DNA of 64,000 bases from Desulforamulus hydrothermalis Lam5 = DSM 18033. GTDB lineage: Bacteria; Bacillota; Desulfotomaculia; Desulfotomaculales; Desulfotomaculaceae. Location: assembly GCF_000315365.1 (NCBI RefSeq), contig NZ_CAOS01000014.1:59940-123939 (forward strand), read 5' to 3'. Of the stretch, positions 18,981 to 26,954 are shown piece after piece. The notes below the pieces were generated by a model. The model saw only the letters and a program-made list of their open reading frames with translations, was not told where the DNA came from and did not search any database. The translations under genes and the position numbers were made by a program. Every line of letters starts with the position of its first letter. The first letter of the stretch is position 1.

Positions 18981-19947
18981 ACATCCATTTTTTTTGGCGA
19001 AAAATGATAATCATCCAAACCGAAACCAAGATTAGTCCCACCGTAATGCTTACGGTAGCCCAGACAGATTCCTGGTTGGGCAAAGGAACATTCATGCCAA
19101 AAAAACCGGTCACAAAGGTTAAAGGCATAAAAATGGTAGAAATCACCGTCAGCACCCGCATGGTTTCGTTGGTGCGGGCACTGATAATGGAGGAATAGGT
19201 ATCCAAAGCGCCGTCTACCAGGTCGCGGTAACTGTCTATGGTATCGGTAATCCGTTCCAGGTGGTCCTTTAAATCCAGGTAGTAGGGCTGGTTTTCCTCA
19301 CTGATGGCAAAGGAACTGCTGCTGATGTTATAAAATATCCGGCGCTGCGGGGCGATGGCCCGGCGCATGGTTAGAATGGTTCTTTTCAGGGCTAAAAATT
19401 CATCGGTGGTTTCCCGGCTGGGCTTTTCGTAAATTTCATCCTCCAGGTCCTCAATGCGGTCGCCGATGCGATCCAGAACCGGGAAGTATTCATCCACCAG
19501 ACCGTCAATTATGGAATACAGGAAGAAGTCTTTGCCTTTATTAGACAACTTGGTATCAGTCAGGCATATTTTAGCCATTCTGCCCAGGCTGGGCAGGGTG
19601 TTTTTGTGCACGGTTACGACATAGTTGTCACCCAAAAAGATATTAAGCTGCACCAGCATGATTTCTTCATCACGTTCTTCGTTATAGCGGATAGCATGGA
19701 TGACCAGAAAGTGATAATCGTCGTATTTATCCAGCTTAGCCCGGGGACTGTAATGCAGGCAGTCCTCCACAGCCAGTTCGTGAAAATCAAAGGCATTAGC
19801 CACATCTCTCAATTCTTGTTCAGAGAAGTTATACAGGTCGACCCACAGCAAATTTTCCTTATGGGCCAGCACCTGGTGAAAGTTATCCAGACTGATGTCA
19901 TGGCGCATTTTTTTGATGGCATGGTCATACAGGTAAGTCTTAATCAT
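18979..19947 (-). CDS. corA: magnesium/cobalt transporter CorA
   Basis: Divalent cation channel of the CorA family, 322 residues. A long cytoplasmic N-terminal domain (coiled-coil-rich, to about residue 255) precedes two C-terminal membrane helices. The first ends in FFGMNVPLP, the signature GMN selectivity loop, and the last is followed by a basic RQKKWM tail. The start ATG at 19947-19945 lies 8 nt after GGAGG; a GTG 9 nt upstream lies within that spacing. Transcription comes from the right, through an M-box riboswitch, a terminator and a short ORF, so expression is probably turned off by high Mg2+. Confidence 0.94.
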   Translation of the reverse strand: MIKTYLYDHAIKKMRHDISLDNFHQVLAHKENLLWVDLYNFSEQELRDVANAFDFHELAVEDCLHYSPRAKLDKYDDYHFLVIHAIRYNEERDEEIMLVQLNIFLGDNYVVTVHKNTLPSLGRMAKICLTDTKLSNKGKDFFLYSIIDGLVDEYFPVLDRIGDRIEDLEDEIYEKPSRETTDEFLALKRTILTMRRAIAPQRRIFYNISSSSFAISEENQPYYLDLKDHLERITDTIDSYRDLVDGALDTYSSIISARTNETMRVLTVISTIFMPLTFVTGFFGMNVPLPNQESVWATVSITVGLILVSVWMIIIFRQKKWM

Positions 19948-19971
19948 GGCAATCACCTCCAGTGAGCGCTG

Positions 19972-20049
19972 TCATCGGCCAAAGATGTCGCATTGGTAAG
20001 AATGAAAGAACAGTATTTTTAGTAAATGCCCAGGATACGGATCATCCAT
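19972..20049 (-). CDS. 25-residue ORF between the M-box terminator and corA
   Basis: Short ORF starting MDDPYPGHLL and ending CDIFGR. The ATG at 20049-20047 has a very good ribosome site (GGAGGTGG, 8-nt spacing). It ends 24 nt before the corA ATG. It lies between the riboswitch terminator and corA, so it will be made whenever corA mRNA is. It may be a leader peptide that couples translation, or a small regulatory protein. No similarity is claimed. Confidence 0.4.
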   Translation of the reverse strand: MDDPYPGHLLKILFFHSYQCDIFGR

Positions 20050-20073
20050 TCTTACCACCTCCTCACCGGCAAA

Positions 20074-20103
20074 AATAAAAAAACCTTACTGTTAAACAGA
20101 AGG
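20074..20103 (-). terminator. expression-platform terminator of the M-box
   Basis: On the minus strand, a CCTTCTGTT ... ACAGTAAGG hairpin is followed by seven T residues. Its 5' arm can pair with the GAAGG downstream of the aptamer (20125-20140), giving a terminator/antiterminator switch. Confidence 0.7.
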
Positions 20104-20129
20104 TCATAAAACACCCGTTAAGGGCTCTC

Positions 20130-20292
20130 AGGCCTTCTCCTCTCGTACAAGCTTTAGCACATACATAGCTAGGGACATGCGCCCAGCCACATTAGGTAAA
20201 ACCTTAAGCCGGTAATACCTGTTAACCCGTTAGAGTCTCTCGACATTTCCGGGCAGTGGCATCTGTCTATGTAGAAGCCTCACCTAACGAAG
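20130..20292 (-). ncRNA. M-box (ykoK) magnesium riboswitch
   Basis: Read on the minus strand, the characteristic M-box blocks appear in order: GTTAGGTGAGGCT (starting about 20288), ACAGATGCCACTGCCCGGAA, GTCGAGAGAC, GGGTTAACAGG, a TACCGGC loop and GTGGCTGGGCGC (about 20190-20180). It precedes the terminator and corA. The M-box binds Mg2+ and, in Bacillus, promotes termination of Mg2+-transport genes when Mg2+ is plentiful. Confidence 0.85.
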
Positions 20293-20465
20293 AAAAAACT
20301 ATTCACTTACTATTAAATATAAAATATGCAAGGCCAACTGTCAACACTTATGGATAAAACGGCATTATTTTGACTTATCAGCGGCCATTATGCCAGGTTA
20401 TCGTAATTTATCGGTAATTAGCTGTTAATATCTTGTTCTGAACGGGTATGGGACTGCATAAAACC

Positions 20466-21176
20466 TTAAACGGCCACGGTTTTCATACCGGCATGTTGTT
20501 TTAAAATATTGTCAATCACTTTTTCATCTATACCCAGCAGTTGTCCCACTGAACTGATTAACCGGTCCGCCTGCCGGGGGATAAAATCCGGTGAGGTAGC
20601 CACTGTAATAATCTCTGCGGTGGTACGGAAAACCGGCAGGGAGTCTGCCTGCAGCAAGTGGTAATTTACCTTGTGCGGCCGCCCGCCGGGCAGCTCACAA
20701 AGCAGCTCCGCATGCAGCACATTGTCCTGGAGAAAAAATTCACCCAATTGGGAAGGGGCAAACATGGACAAAAGCAAGCCGGGTTTTTTGAGATCAAGGG
20801 CGCCGTCAGGAAACACCCAGTAAATCTCCGCCACCAGGCCTTCCCGGATGGCATGCCATAAATAATTCTGGCACCCCAGCATTTTCAGGTTGGCCAAACT
20901 GGGGCTGCGGTGGCCGTATAAATCACTGTGTGCATCAATATGGATTACTGTATTCTGCAGCCGGCCATGCATCCACCATCTCAGATGGCTCTGCATATGG
21001 TTGGTGAAGAGATATCGCTTGTTTCCCAAAAATATTTCCTTTTGCTTTAAAATATTGAATAGGGTGTCTGGTTCCTTAATTTCAAAGTTTGTGGCAGCAG
21101 GCCGGTGGTTGCTGACGGATTCCTTAATAATAGGTGAAACAAAGTAGTCTAAATCAATATCTAAATATAGGCCCAT
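20466..21176 (-). CDS. UPF0489 (arginase-like fold) family protein
   Basis: Protein of 236 residues. LDIDLDYFVSP at the N-terminus and VIHIDAHSDLYG near residue 90 are the conserved Asp/His motifs of the UPF0489 family, which resembles ureohydrolases and should bind metal ions. No biochemical activity is established for bacterial members. The ATG at 21176 lies 8 nt after AGGAGG. It is a lone gene on the minus strand, divergent from the hydrogenase-like gene. Confidence 0.65.
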   Translation of the reverse strand: MGLYLDIDLDYFVSPIIKESVSNHRPAATNFEIKEPDTLFNILKQKEIFLGNKRYLFTNHMQSHLRWWMHGRLQNTVIHIDAHSDLYGHRSPSLANLKMLGCQNYLWHAIREGLVAEIYWVFPDGALDLKKPGLLLSMFAPSQLGEFFLQDNVLHAELLCELPGGRPHKVNYHLLQADSLPVFRTTAEIITVATSPDFIPRQADRLISSVGQLLGIDEKVIDNILKQHAGMKTVAV

Positions 21177-21309
21177 GGGCAGCCCCTCCTTTGTGTCTGC
21201 TAAAATTTTATTATAACATGATGTGGCAAAAAGAAACGGCTTTTCATCCGGTATGACCAGATTGTTTCATTTAAGAACAAGATAACCGGCAGCCCGGGCA
21301 GACAGGCCG

Positions 21310-21325
21310 TGGCATTAAATTTGCG
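21310..21325 (+). promoter_or_regulatory. sigma-54 type -24/-12 element before the hydrogenase-like gene
   Basis: TGGCAT-TAAAT-TTGCG, with GG and GC twelve bases apart as in the sigma-54 consensus TGGCAC-N5-TTGCW. It leaves a leader of about 140 nt. The match is weaker than those before the dehydrogenase and oxidoreductase genes. Confidence 0.4.
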
Positions 21326-21481
21326 TGTAACATTTTGTAAAGTTATTTGTACAAGTTTTTATCATTTTCTCATCAGTTACAAAAATCCTTTTGAAATAAA
21401 TGTTTCGGTATTTTATAAGAGGAGTTGCCAACATACTGTCGAATTCTGATTGTATAACTCCTTGTTCAGGGGGTGATGATG

Positions 21482-23203
21482 ATGGCGCTGATAACTACAG
21501 ATCACGATAATTGCCGTAAATGTTACGCCTGCGTCAGGGCCTGCCCGGTTAAGACCATTGCCATTAAAAACGGCCTGCCGGAGATTGTGGAAGCAGGTTG
21601 TTTGGGCTGCGGCCAGTGTGTGTTGGCTTGTTCCATCGGGGCCAAAACAGTGCGGGATGACACACCTTTGCTGGAGCAATGGTTGTCTGAGGGAACCAGG
21701 GTATTGGCTATGGTAGCGCCGTCATACCCGGCTTCTTTTCCCTTCAGCGGCGGCATGCTGGTGGCTGTGCTGCGCAGTTTGGGCTTTGCCGGTGTTTATG
21801 AAGTAGCCTATGGGGCAGGAATTTGCGCCCGGGAATATGCAAAATACCTTGGCGGCCGGATAGAAAAGCCGTTAATTTCAACCGCTTGCCCGGCCGTGGT
21901 GCAACTGGTGGAAAAACATTTTCCCAACCTGATCGGCAATCTTGCACCGATTGATTCGCCCATGTTAATCCAAGCCAAAATTATGAAGGCTGTTCAGCCG
22001 GAGGCCAAAATTGTTTTTATCGGTCCCTGTCTGGCCAAAAAATACGAGTCCGTCGATTCCCACACAGCGGGCTATATAGATGCGGTCATAACCTTTCGGC
22101 AGGCCGAGCGGTGGTTTAACAGAGCACAGGTTGCTACCGAGCGGCTGGCCGAATTGCCCTGGGATAACCCGCAGCCGCATTTGGCCCGCACCTTCCCCAT
22201 TAGCGGTGGTCTGTTGAAAACTGCCGGTATGTATGAAGATATTGCTCACATGGATGTGGTGGTGGTGGAGGGGGCCCGGCGCTGCATCGAAGTGCTGCGG
22301 GCAATTGAAAGCGGCAATTTTGTTCCCAGGTTTGTTGATATGCTGGTTTGCGAAGGGTGTGTTATGGGGCCGGGCGTGGTAAGCGATAAACCCTATGTGG
22401 TGCGGGCCCGCCAGGTGGCAGCAACCCTTCAGCAAAACCATCATGCCGTCAGTCAGCAGGAATTGCAGCCGGTTTTAGCCGGGCTTGATTTTAGGAGAAA
22501 GTTTACAGCCAAGCCGGTTGCCAAGGCAACTTTTACCGAGGAGCAGGTTTGGCAAACCTTAAAAGAAACAGGCAAGCACAGCATGCGAGATCTCATCAAC
22601 TGCAGCGCCTGTGGTTATGATACCTGCTGGGAAAAGGCGGTGGCCTGCCTGCAGGGCATGGCTGAAAAGGAGATGTGTTTGCCCTTTTTATTAAGGCAGG
22701 TTCCTGCCCTGACCAGCAGCCTGATGGACATGAGCAGCAAATTAATGCTTTCGATGGAATCCATTAATTTTTCTACCCTTACCCTAAAGGGCACTACTTC
22801 TAAAATTAACAGCCGCAACCAGCAGCTGGAATCGTTAATTAAAGAAACCAATATTATTGCCAGAGACACCCTGGAGTTGGCTAACAAGGTTTTGGCTATG
22901 ATTTCACAGTATTCTGCTCCACAGGCCGGTCAAACACCTGTGCAAACGCCGCTGTCAGCGTCTGATATTGAAGAAATAAGGAAAATCGCTGCCCAGAGCA
23001 AACACCAGTCGGAAAAGGCCACCAAAGCCTTTGAAGACATTGCCAGTGTGTTAACCCAGTTGCGGGAAGACAGCTTTATGATTATGGAGCAGGAAAAGGC
23101 CATCAAGGTGGTTACCAGTTCCCTGGAGCAAATTGTTGCCACCTACGATCAGCTTCTCAACATCGGTGCCGCCATGGCCAGCATCGGCCGTAACTATGCT
23201 TAA
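21482..23203 (+). CDS. [FeFe]-hydrogenase-like iron-sulfur protein with extra Fe-S and coiled-coil regions
   Basis: Protein of 573 residues. Residues 1-60 form a two-[4Fe-4S] ferredoxin domain (CRKCYACVRACP and CLGCGQCVLACS). About 75-350 is the Fe-hydrogenase large-subunit fold, with STACPAVV, IGPCLAKK and VCEGCVMGPG in place of the canonical L1-L3 H-cluster motifs. Next, CSACGYDTCWEKAVAC is a further cysteine cluster. Residues about 420-573 are coiled coil rich. This is the layout of sensory (group C/D) hydrogenases and Fe-S sensor proteins rather than of a catalytic bidirectional enzyme. It has no membrane segments, PAS or kinase domain. The ATG at 21482 lies 8 nt after GGGGG; earlier start codons are adjacent. 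Confidence 0.8.
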   Translation: MALITTDHDNCRKCYACVRACPVKTIAIKNGLPEIVEAGCLGCGQCVLACSIGAKTVRDDTPLLEQWLSEGTRVLAMVAPSYPASFPFSGGMLVAVLRSLGFAGVYEVAYGAGICAREYAKYLGGRIEKPLISTACPAVVQLVEKHFPNLIGNLAPIDSPMLIQAKIMKAVQPEAKIVFIGPCLAKKYESVDSHTAGYIDAVITFRQAERWFNRAQVATERLAELPWDNPQPHLARTFPISGGLLKTAGMYEDIAHMDVVVVEGARRCIEVLRAIESGNFVPRFVDMLVCEGCVMGPGVVSDKPYVVRARQVAATLQQNHHAVSQQELQPVLAGLDFRRKFTAKPVAKATFTEEQVWQTLKETGKHSMRDLINCSACGYDTCWEKAVACLQGMAEKEMCLPFLLRQVPALTSSLMDMSSKLMLSMESINFSTLTLKGTTSKINSRNQQLESLIKETNIIARDTLELANKVLAMISQYSAPQAGQTPVQTPLSASDIEEIRKIAAQSKHQSEKATKAFEDIASVLTQLREDSFMIMEQEKAIKVVTSSLEQIVATYDQLLNIGAAMASIGRNYA

Positions 23204-23225
23204 GCCGTTCAAAGAAGACAAGACA

Positions 23226-23268
23226 GGGACGGTTCTTTAACTAGAAGTCAAAGAACCGTCCCGATTTA
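23226..23268 (+). terminator. terminator after the hydrogenase-like gene
   Basis: 13-bp perfect arms (23226-23238 with 23250-23262) with a T-rich tail. Confidence 0.75.
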
Positions 23269-23341
23269 ATTTTTCCTGTTAACCTTTATCACTTTGGTTA
23301 AAATGCAATAGTTTTGTGTTAAGTTGGGCGGCGCAACGGTC

Positions 23342-23378
23342 AAAAAAAAACAACCCCGCCTAATTTTGGCGGGGTTGT
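23342..23378 (-). terminator. terminator after tRNA-Leu
   Basis: ACAACCCCGCC/GGCGGGGTTGT hairpin. The run of A residues at 23342-23350 reads as a T tract on the minus strand. Confidence 0.75.
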
Positions 23379-23399
23379 TTTGCAAACCCTTAATTTAAA

Positions 23400-23487
<88 letters not shown>

Positions 23488-23849
23488 ATAAAATTGACTG
23501 CTTGTTTATTATACGAAAAGATTATGAAAGTTGCAAGAGCTACAAACTAATTTTTCTCGATTATCTTGCAAGAAAATCATTGAAAATATAATATTTTTTT
23601 GTTACAAAATATTGCAGTTAACGTCTTATAATTGAAGTTATCTGCTTTTTTGGGTGCAACGGCTGCCAGACATGGTTTATTTTAGCTAAAGGAATCGGCG
23701 GGGAGATGTAGAACATCTTATTTTGGGTATTTATAAGACCTTACCCATATCAAATTGATTAACCAACCAGTAACATTCTGCCGGCTTTTTAATATTCTGG
23801 AAGATATACAAACAAAGCATTAAGCCAGTGGTGAGAAGGAGGGGAAACA
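23488..23849. other. intergenic region before the ECF sigma gene
   Basis: AT-rich stretch of 362 bp. It holds a small palindrome (AGATGT-AGA-ACATCT) at about 23705-23720. No open frame with a ribosome site, RNA gene or clear promoter was recognised. Confidence 0.5.
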
Positions 23850-24446
23850 TTGCCCCTGGAAGATCAATTATTAGTGGAACGCAGCAAAAAGGGTGACCGC
23901 GAGGCCTTTGAACATCTTGTTCAGTTATATGAAAATAAAGTATATACCATTGCTTACAGGTTAATGGGCAATCATGCGGATGCAGCAGACCTGGCCCAAG
24001 AGGCTTTTATTAAAATTTACCAGGCGTTGCCGAATTTTCGGGGAGATTCCAGTTTTAGTACCTGGATATATCACATTACCGTTAACGTTTGCCGGGATGA
24101 ACTGCGGAAAAGGCAAAGAAGGCCAACTGTTTCGCTGGATGAACCGGCGGCTGACGGCAATAACAATACATACGAAATCCGCAGTGTCGCGCCTGGTCCG
24201 GAGGAGATGCTGGACCGCAGTGAAACCCAGGCGATGATTCAGCAATGCCTCAACGCTTTATCGGATGATTACCGTACCATTCTGGTCATGAGAGAGATTC
24301 AGGAGTTATCATATGAGGAAATTGCTGATATACTGGGCTGTTCTCTGGGAACTGTCAAATCCCGATTAAGTCGAGCCAGGCAGGCCTTGAAAGAGAAAAT
24401 CAGCCAGCAGATGTCTTTTACATCTCCCAAGCGAATGGCAAAGTAG
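23850..24446 (+). CDS. ECF-subfamily RNA polymerase sigma factor
   Basis: Protein of 198 residues with sigma region 2 (FEHLVQLYENKVYTIAYR through DLAQEAFIKIYQAL to FSTWIYHITVNVCRDELR) and region 4 (LPDYRTILVMRE-type helix, then LSYEEIADILGCSLGTVKSRLSRAR). It looks SigW-like, a group linked to cell-envelope stress. No anti-sigma gene or zinc-finger partner is adjacent, so its control is not evident. It starts with TTG at 23850 behind AGAAGGAGGGG. A single gene by position. Confidence 0.88.
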   Translation: MPLEDQLLVERSKKGDREAFEHLVQLYENKVYTIAYRLMGNHADAADLAQEAFIKIYQALPNFRGDSSFSTWIYHITVNVCRDELRKRQRRPTVSLDEPAADGNNNTYEIRSVAPGPEEMLDRSETQAMIQQCLNALSDDYRTILVMREIQELSYEEIADILGCSLGTVKSRLSRARQALKEKISQQMSFTSPKRMAK

Positions 24447-24528
24447 CGGAAAAAGTTTTACTGCTTAAAGGCAACGGTGCCGGTTATCGGTGCCGCAACC
24501 ACATTTTCATAAAATAACCAAATACTGC

Positions 24529-24557
24529 TTGTCAGGCTGTATAAAAATGGTTACAAT
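24529..24557 (+). promoter_or_regulatory. promoter of the first nifU-domain gene
   Basis: TTGTCA at 24529-24534 and TACAAT at 24552-24557 with a 17-bp spacer, 65 bp before the start codon. Confidence 0.5.
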
Positions 24558-24622
24558 AATTTTATGACAAAAGGGATAGACCCACGAGCAGCAGTTTGTC
24601 CTAATAAAGGAGGCTAAACACA

Positions 24623-24847
24623 ATGAAAGAAAAAGTTAAAGAGGTCTTGGAGCAAGTTCGCCCCTTCCTGCAAAGAGACGGCGGCGATGTGGAATTTGTT
24701 GATTGCGACGAAAACGGTGTGGTGAAAGTAAAGCTGAGAGGCGCTTGCGGTAGCTGCCCCGGCGCTCTGTATACATTGAAAAACGGTATTGAGCGGGCTT
24801 TAAAGCAGCAGATTCCGGAAGTTAAAGAAGTTGTGCGTGTAGACTGA
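24623..24847 (+). CDS. NifU C-terminal domain protein (Fe-S scaffold type)
   Basis: Protein of 74 residues that consists only of the NifU C-terminal (Nfu) domain. It has [15 protein letters not shown] at the N-terminal half and ACGSCPGA at the CxxC that holds a transient [4Fe-4S] cluster between two subunits. It delivers iron-sulfur clusters to target enzymes. The ATG at 24623 follows AAAGGAGG. A tandem paralogue follows at 24962. A terminator lies between them, so each probably has its own transcript. Confidence 0.9.
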   Translation: MKEKVKEVLEQVRPFLQRDGGDVEFVDCDENGVVKVKLRGACGSCPGALYTLKNGIERALKQQIPEVKEVVRVD

Positions 24848-24859
24848 CTAATCACTGAG

Positions 24860-24891
24860 AACCACAGCGGTTAAGGGTGCTGTGGTTTTTT
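24860..24891 (+). terminator. terminator between the two nifU-domain genes
   Basis: AACCACAGC/GCTGTGGTT arms, followed by TTTT, 12 bases after the first nifU-domain gene. Confidence 0.75.
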
Positions 24892-24961
24892 CTTTTTCTG
24901 TACTAAAGAACAGCGGTTCTGGAGATATTTAGACTATGACCGGTCACAAGGGGGTGAAATA

Positions 24962-25186
24962 ATGCGTGAAAAGGTGCAAGAGGCCCTGGAAAAGGTGCGT
25001 CCGTTTCTGCAAAGAGACGGCGGTGACGTTGAATTAGTAGATGTAGATGAAACCTCCGGCGTTGTTAAAGTAAAGTTAAAAGGCGCTTGCGGTGGCTGAC
25101 CCGGTGCTGTTTATACCCTGAAAAACGGGATTGAGCGGTCGCTCAAGCAGGCTGTGCCGGAAGTTAGGGAAGTTGTATCGGTATAA
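24962..25186 (+). CDS. NifU C-terminal domain paralogue with an in-frame TGA; selenoprotein candidate
   Basis: The frame from ATG 24962 (after GGGGGTG) to TAA 25186 encodes 74 residues colinear with the neighbouring NifU-domain protein. It keeps [15 protein letters not shown] and YTLKNGIER, and is interrupted only by TGA at 25097-25099. That codon is residue 46, the second cysteine position of the CxxC (ACGG-x-PGA). No frameshift or other stop occurs. A perfect TTGAGC-GGTC-GCTCAA hairpin lies at 25131-25146, with its G-first apical loop 37 nt past the TGA. The paralogue encodes almost the same residues there without the hairpin. This fits a bacterial SECIS and Sec insertion. The alternative is a nonsense pseudogene. 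Confidence 0.65.
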
Positions 25187-25191
25187 AAGCA

Positions 25192-25217
25192 CCCCCCTGC
25201 TAAGCAGGGGGGGTTTG
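25192..25217. terminator. terminator between the Sec candidate and lysR
   Basis: CCCCCCTGC-TAA-GCAGGGGGG hairpin with a weak T tail. The lysR gene ends inside it from the other strand, so it probably serves both. Confidence 0.7.
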
Positions 25218-26099
25218 CTTGAGGGCAAACTGAATAAAGGCTTCTACCAGAGGGCTTTTATTTTTCCGGCGGGGGTAAACCAGGTACAAATCTCGCTGCA
25301 TAGGATAGTCCTTAATCTTTATTGTGACAATCTTTCTTAAGGCCTGTTCTTTTAAAACGGCCCAGCGAGAAACTACCGAAAGGCCAGCGCCGGCTTCCAC
25401 CGCAGTAATGACCGCGCCGGTACTGCCCAGTTCCAGGGCAATATTTAGCTTATCAGGTGTTAAGCCGCCCCGGGCTAAGTAAGACTCCACCACCGAGCGG
25501 GTACCCGAGCCCGTTTCCCGCCAGACCAGCGGGTACTTAGCCAATTCCTGCAAATAAATTTCCGGCCTTGCTGCCAGGGGGTGCTCCGGGGGAACAATCA
25601 CCACCAGTTCATCTGAAAAAAATTTGACTCCTTCAACACGCTTGTTATTAGGCATCATGCCAACTGCAGCCAGGTGGGCAGATTCTTCCAGCAGCTTGCG
25701 GATGGCTTCTTTGGAGTCACCTATCTGCAGTACCAATTGTACATCCGGGTATTCTTTCTTAAAGGCACCGATAATGGGAGGCAAAATGTAATGGCCGGGA
25801 ATTGTGCTGGCCCAAACAATCATGCGGCCGCGAATCTCGCCTGACATCTGTCGAATATCACGTTCCGCCCTGTTTATTAAATCTACAATCTCCCGGGCAT
25901 GCCTGTAAAACACTTCGCCTGCCGGTGTCAGGCTGATACCTCTGCCCTTTCGCTCTACCAAAGCAGCCCCAAAGTGGGACTCCAGGGCACTTAACTGTTT
26001 GCTGATGGCAGGCTGGGTAATATGAATTTCCTGGGCGGCCAGGGATAAATTTTTCTTTTCGGCAACAATGATAAAGGTTTGCAGTGTGGCTAAGTTCAT
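25200..26099 (-). CDS. LysR family transcriptional regulator (CysL-like)
   Basis: Protein of 299 residues. The N-terminal winged helix (about residues 1-60) has ITQPAISKQLSALE and the GRGISLTPAGE junction. A periplasmic-binding-like effector domain follows, with STIPGHYILPPII, an RETGSGTRSVVE ligand loop and ELGSTGAV. This effector pattern is that of the CysL-like group, which from memory includes regulators annotated as selenium-metabolism-associated. It sits convergently beside the NifU-like Sec candidate, but its target is unknown. The start is ATG at 26099, without a strong ribosome site. Confidence 0.85.
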   Translation of the reverse strand: MNLATLQTFIIVAEKKNLSLAAQEIHITQPAISKQLSALESHFGAALVERKGRGISLTPAGEVFYRHAREIVDLINRAERDIRQMSGEIRGRMIVWASTIPGHYILPPIIGAFKKEYPDVQLVLQIGDSKEAIRKLLEESAHLAAVGMMPNNKRVEGVKFFSDELVVIVPPEHPLAARPEIYLQELAKYPLVWRETGSGTRSVVESYLARGGLTPDKLNIALELGSTGAVITAVEAGAGLSVVSRWAVLKEQALRKIVTIKIKDYPMQRDLYLVYPRRKNKSPLVEAFIQFALKQTPPA

Positions 26100-26183
26100 A
26101 ATTAATCACCAAGTATATTATAGCATTTCAGAGAATTGCAAAACCATCACAATTACGCAGATAAGTGCTGTTACGGGCAATGG

Positions 26184-26924
26184 TTAATTTTTTGGTATTA
26201 GCTTCAGTAAACGGTTAAGCACAGTGGCTAATTCCCCCCAGGTGACAGCAGCAGATGCCGGATGGTCGTTAGCCAGCAAGCCTGCCTGCTTTAATTTTTC
26301 CACTTCCTGCTGGGGGTCCCAAGTCGGAGACGGAGACGCAGTGGGCTGTGGGCCCGGGGCGGGCTCAGCAGGCAGCGGCGATAGTTTAAGCGCCTGTACG
26401 ATGCCGGCGGTAATGCTGTCGCATAACCCTTTAACAAATTCCTCATCTTTTAATAAAGCCGCATCTTTGGCGGAGTCAATAAAAAGATTTTCAATTAAGG
26501 CGGCGGGCATAGTTGTTTGTCTGAGGACTTGAAAATTGGCTGTTTTTTCACCCCGGTCGGTTACTCCGTAATTTTTTAAAAAGGTTGCGATACGGCTGTG
26601 TATAATAGAACGATAGGAAACAGAAAGGGTGCTGACCGGACCGTTGTAGATGTAACTTTCAAAACCCGTACCGCCGCCGGCGTTCACATGAATGGAAAGG
26701 AAATAATCTGCCTTTAGGTTATTAGCAATTTGCGCCCGTGCTTCTAAAGAAAGATAGGTATCATCATCTCGTGTAAGTTTTACCGCTACGTCATAAAATC
26801 CCAACCTTTTGGCCACCCGGCGGGCCAGCATCAAAGTAATTTCCTTTTCCAACAAGCTGTTACCCACGGCACCCGGATCCTTGCCGCCGTGCCCCGGATC
26901 TAAAACAACCAGTTTTTTAGCCAT
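26184..26924 (-). CDS. N-acetylmuramoyl-L-alanine amidase (Amidase_3)
   Basis: Protein of 246 residues. The catalytic domain (about 1-180) has VVLDPGHGGKDPGAVG (first zinc His), LEKEITL with the Glu, SIHVNAGGGTGFE with the second zinc His, and LIENLFIDSAKDA near the C-terminal end. It cleaves the bond between muramic acid and L-alanine in peptidoglycan. No signal peptide is seen at MAKKLVVLDPG, so it is likely released by lysis or acts on spore or mother-cell wall, as in CwlC-type enzymes. The proline-rich linker and last 50 residues resemble a degenerate repeat or binding tail. It is monocistronic. Confidence 0.88.
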   Translation of the reverse strand: MAKKLVVLDPGHGGKDPGAVGNSLLEKEITLMLARRVAKRLGFYDVAVKLTRDDDTYLSLEARAQIANNLKADYFLSIHVNAGGGTGFESYIYNGPVSTLSVSYRSIIHSRIATFLKNYGVTDRGEKTANFQVLRQTTMPAALIENLFIDSAKDAALLKDEEFVKGLCDSITAGIVQALKLSPLPAEPAPGPQPTASPSPTWDPQQEVEKLKQAGLLANDHPASAAVTWGELATVLNRLLKLIPKN

Positions 26925-26954
26925 TGTATACCCCCTTTCCCTGTGATGATATTG

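Noticed and set aside
24962..25186. Simple pseudogene reading of the second nifU-domain gene
   Set aside because: There is no other lesion, the stop is TGA exactly at a cluster cysteine, and a hairpin is present only in this copy. It is kept as the main alternative.
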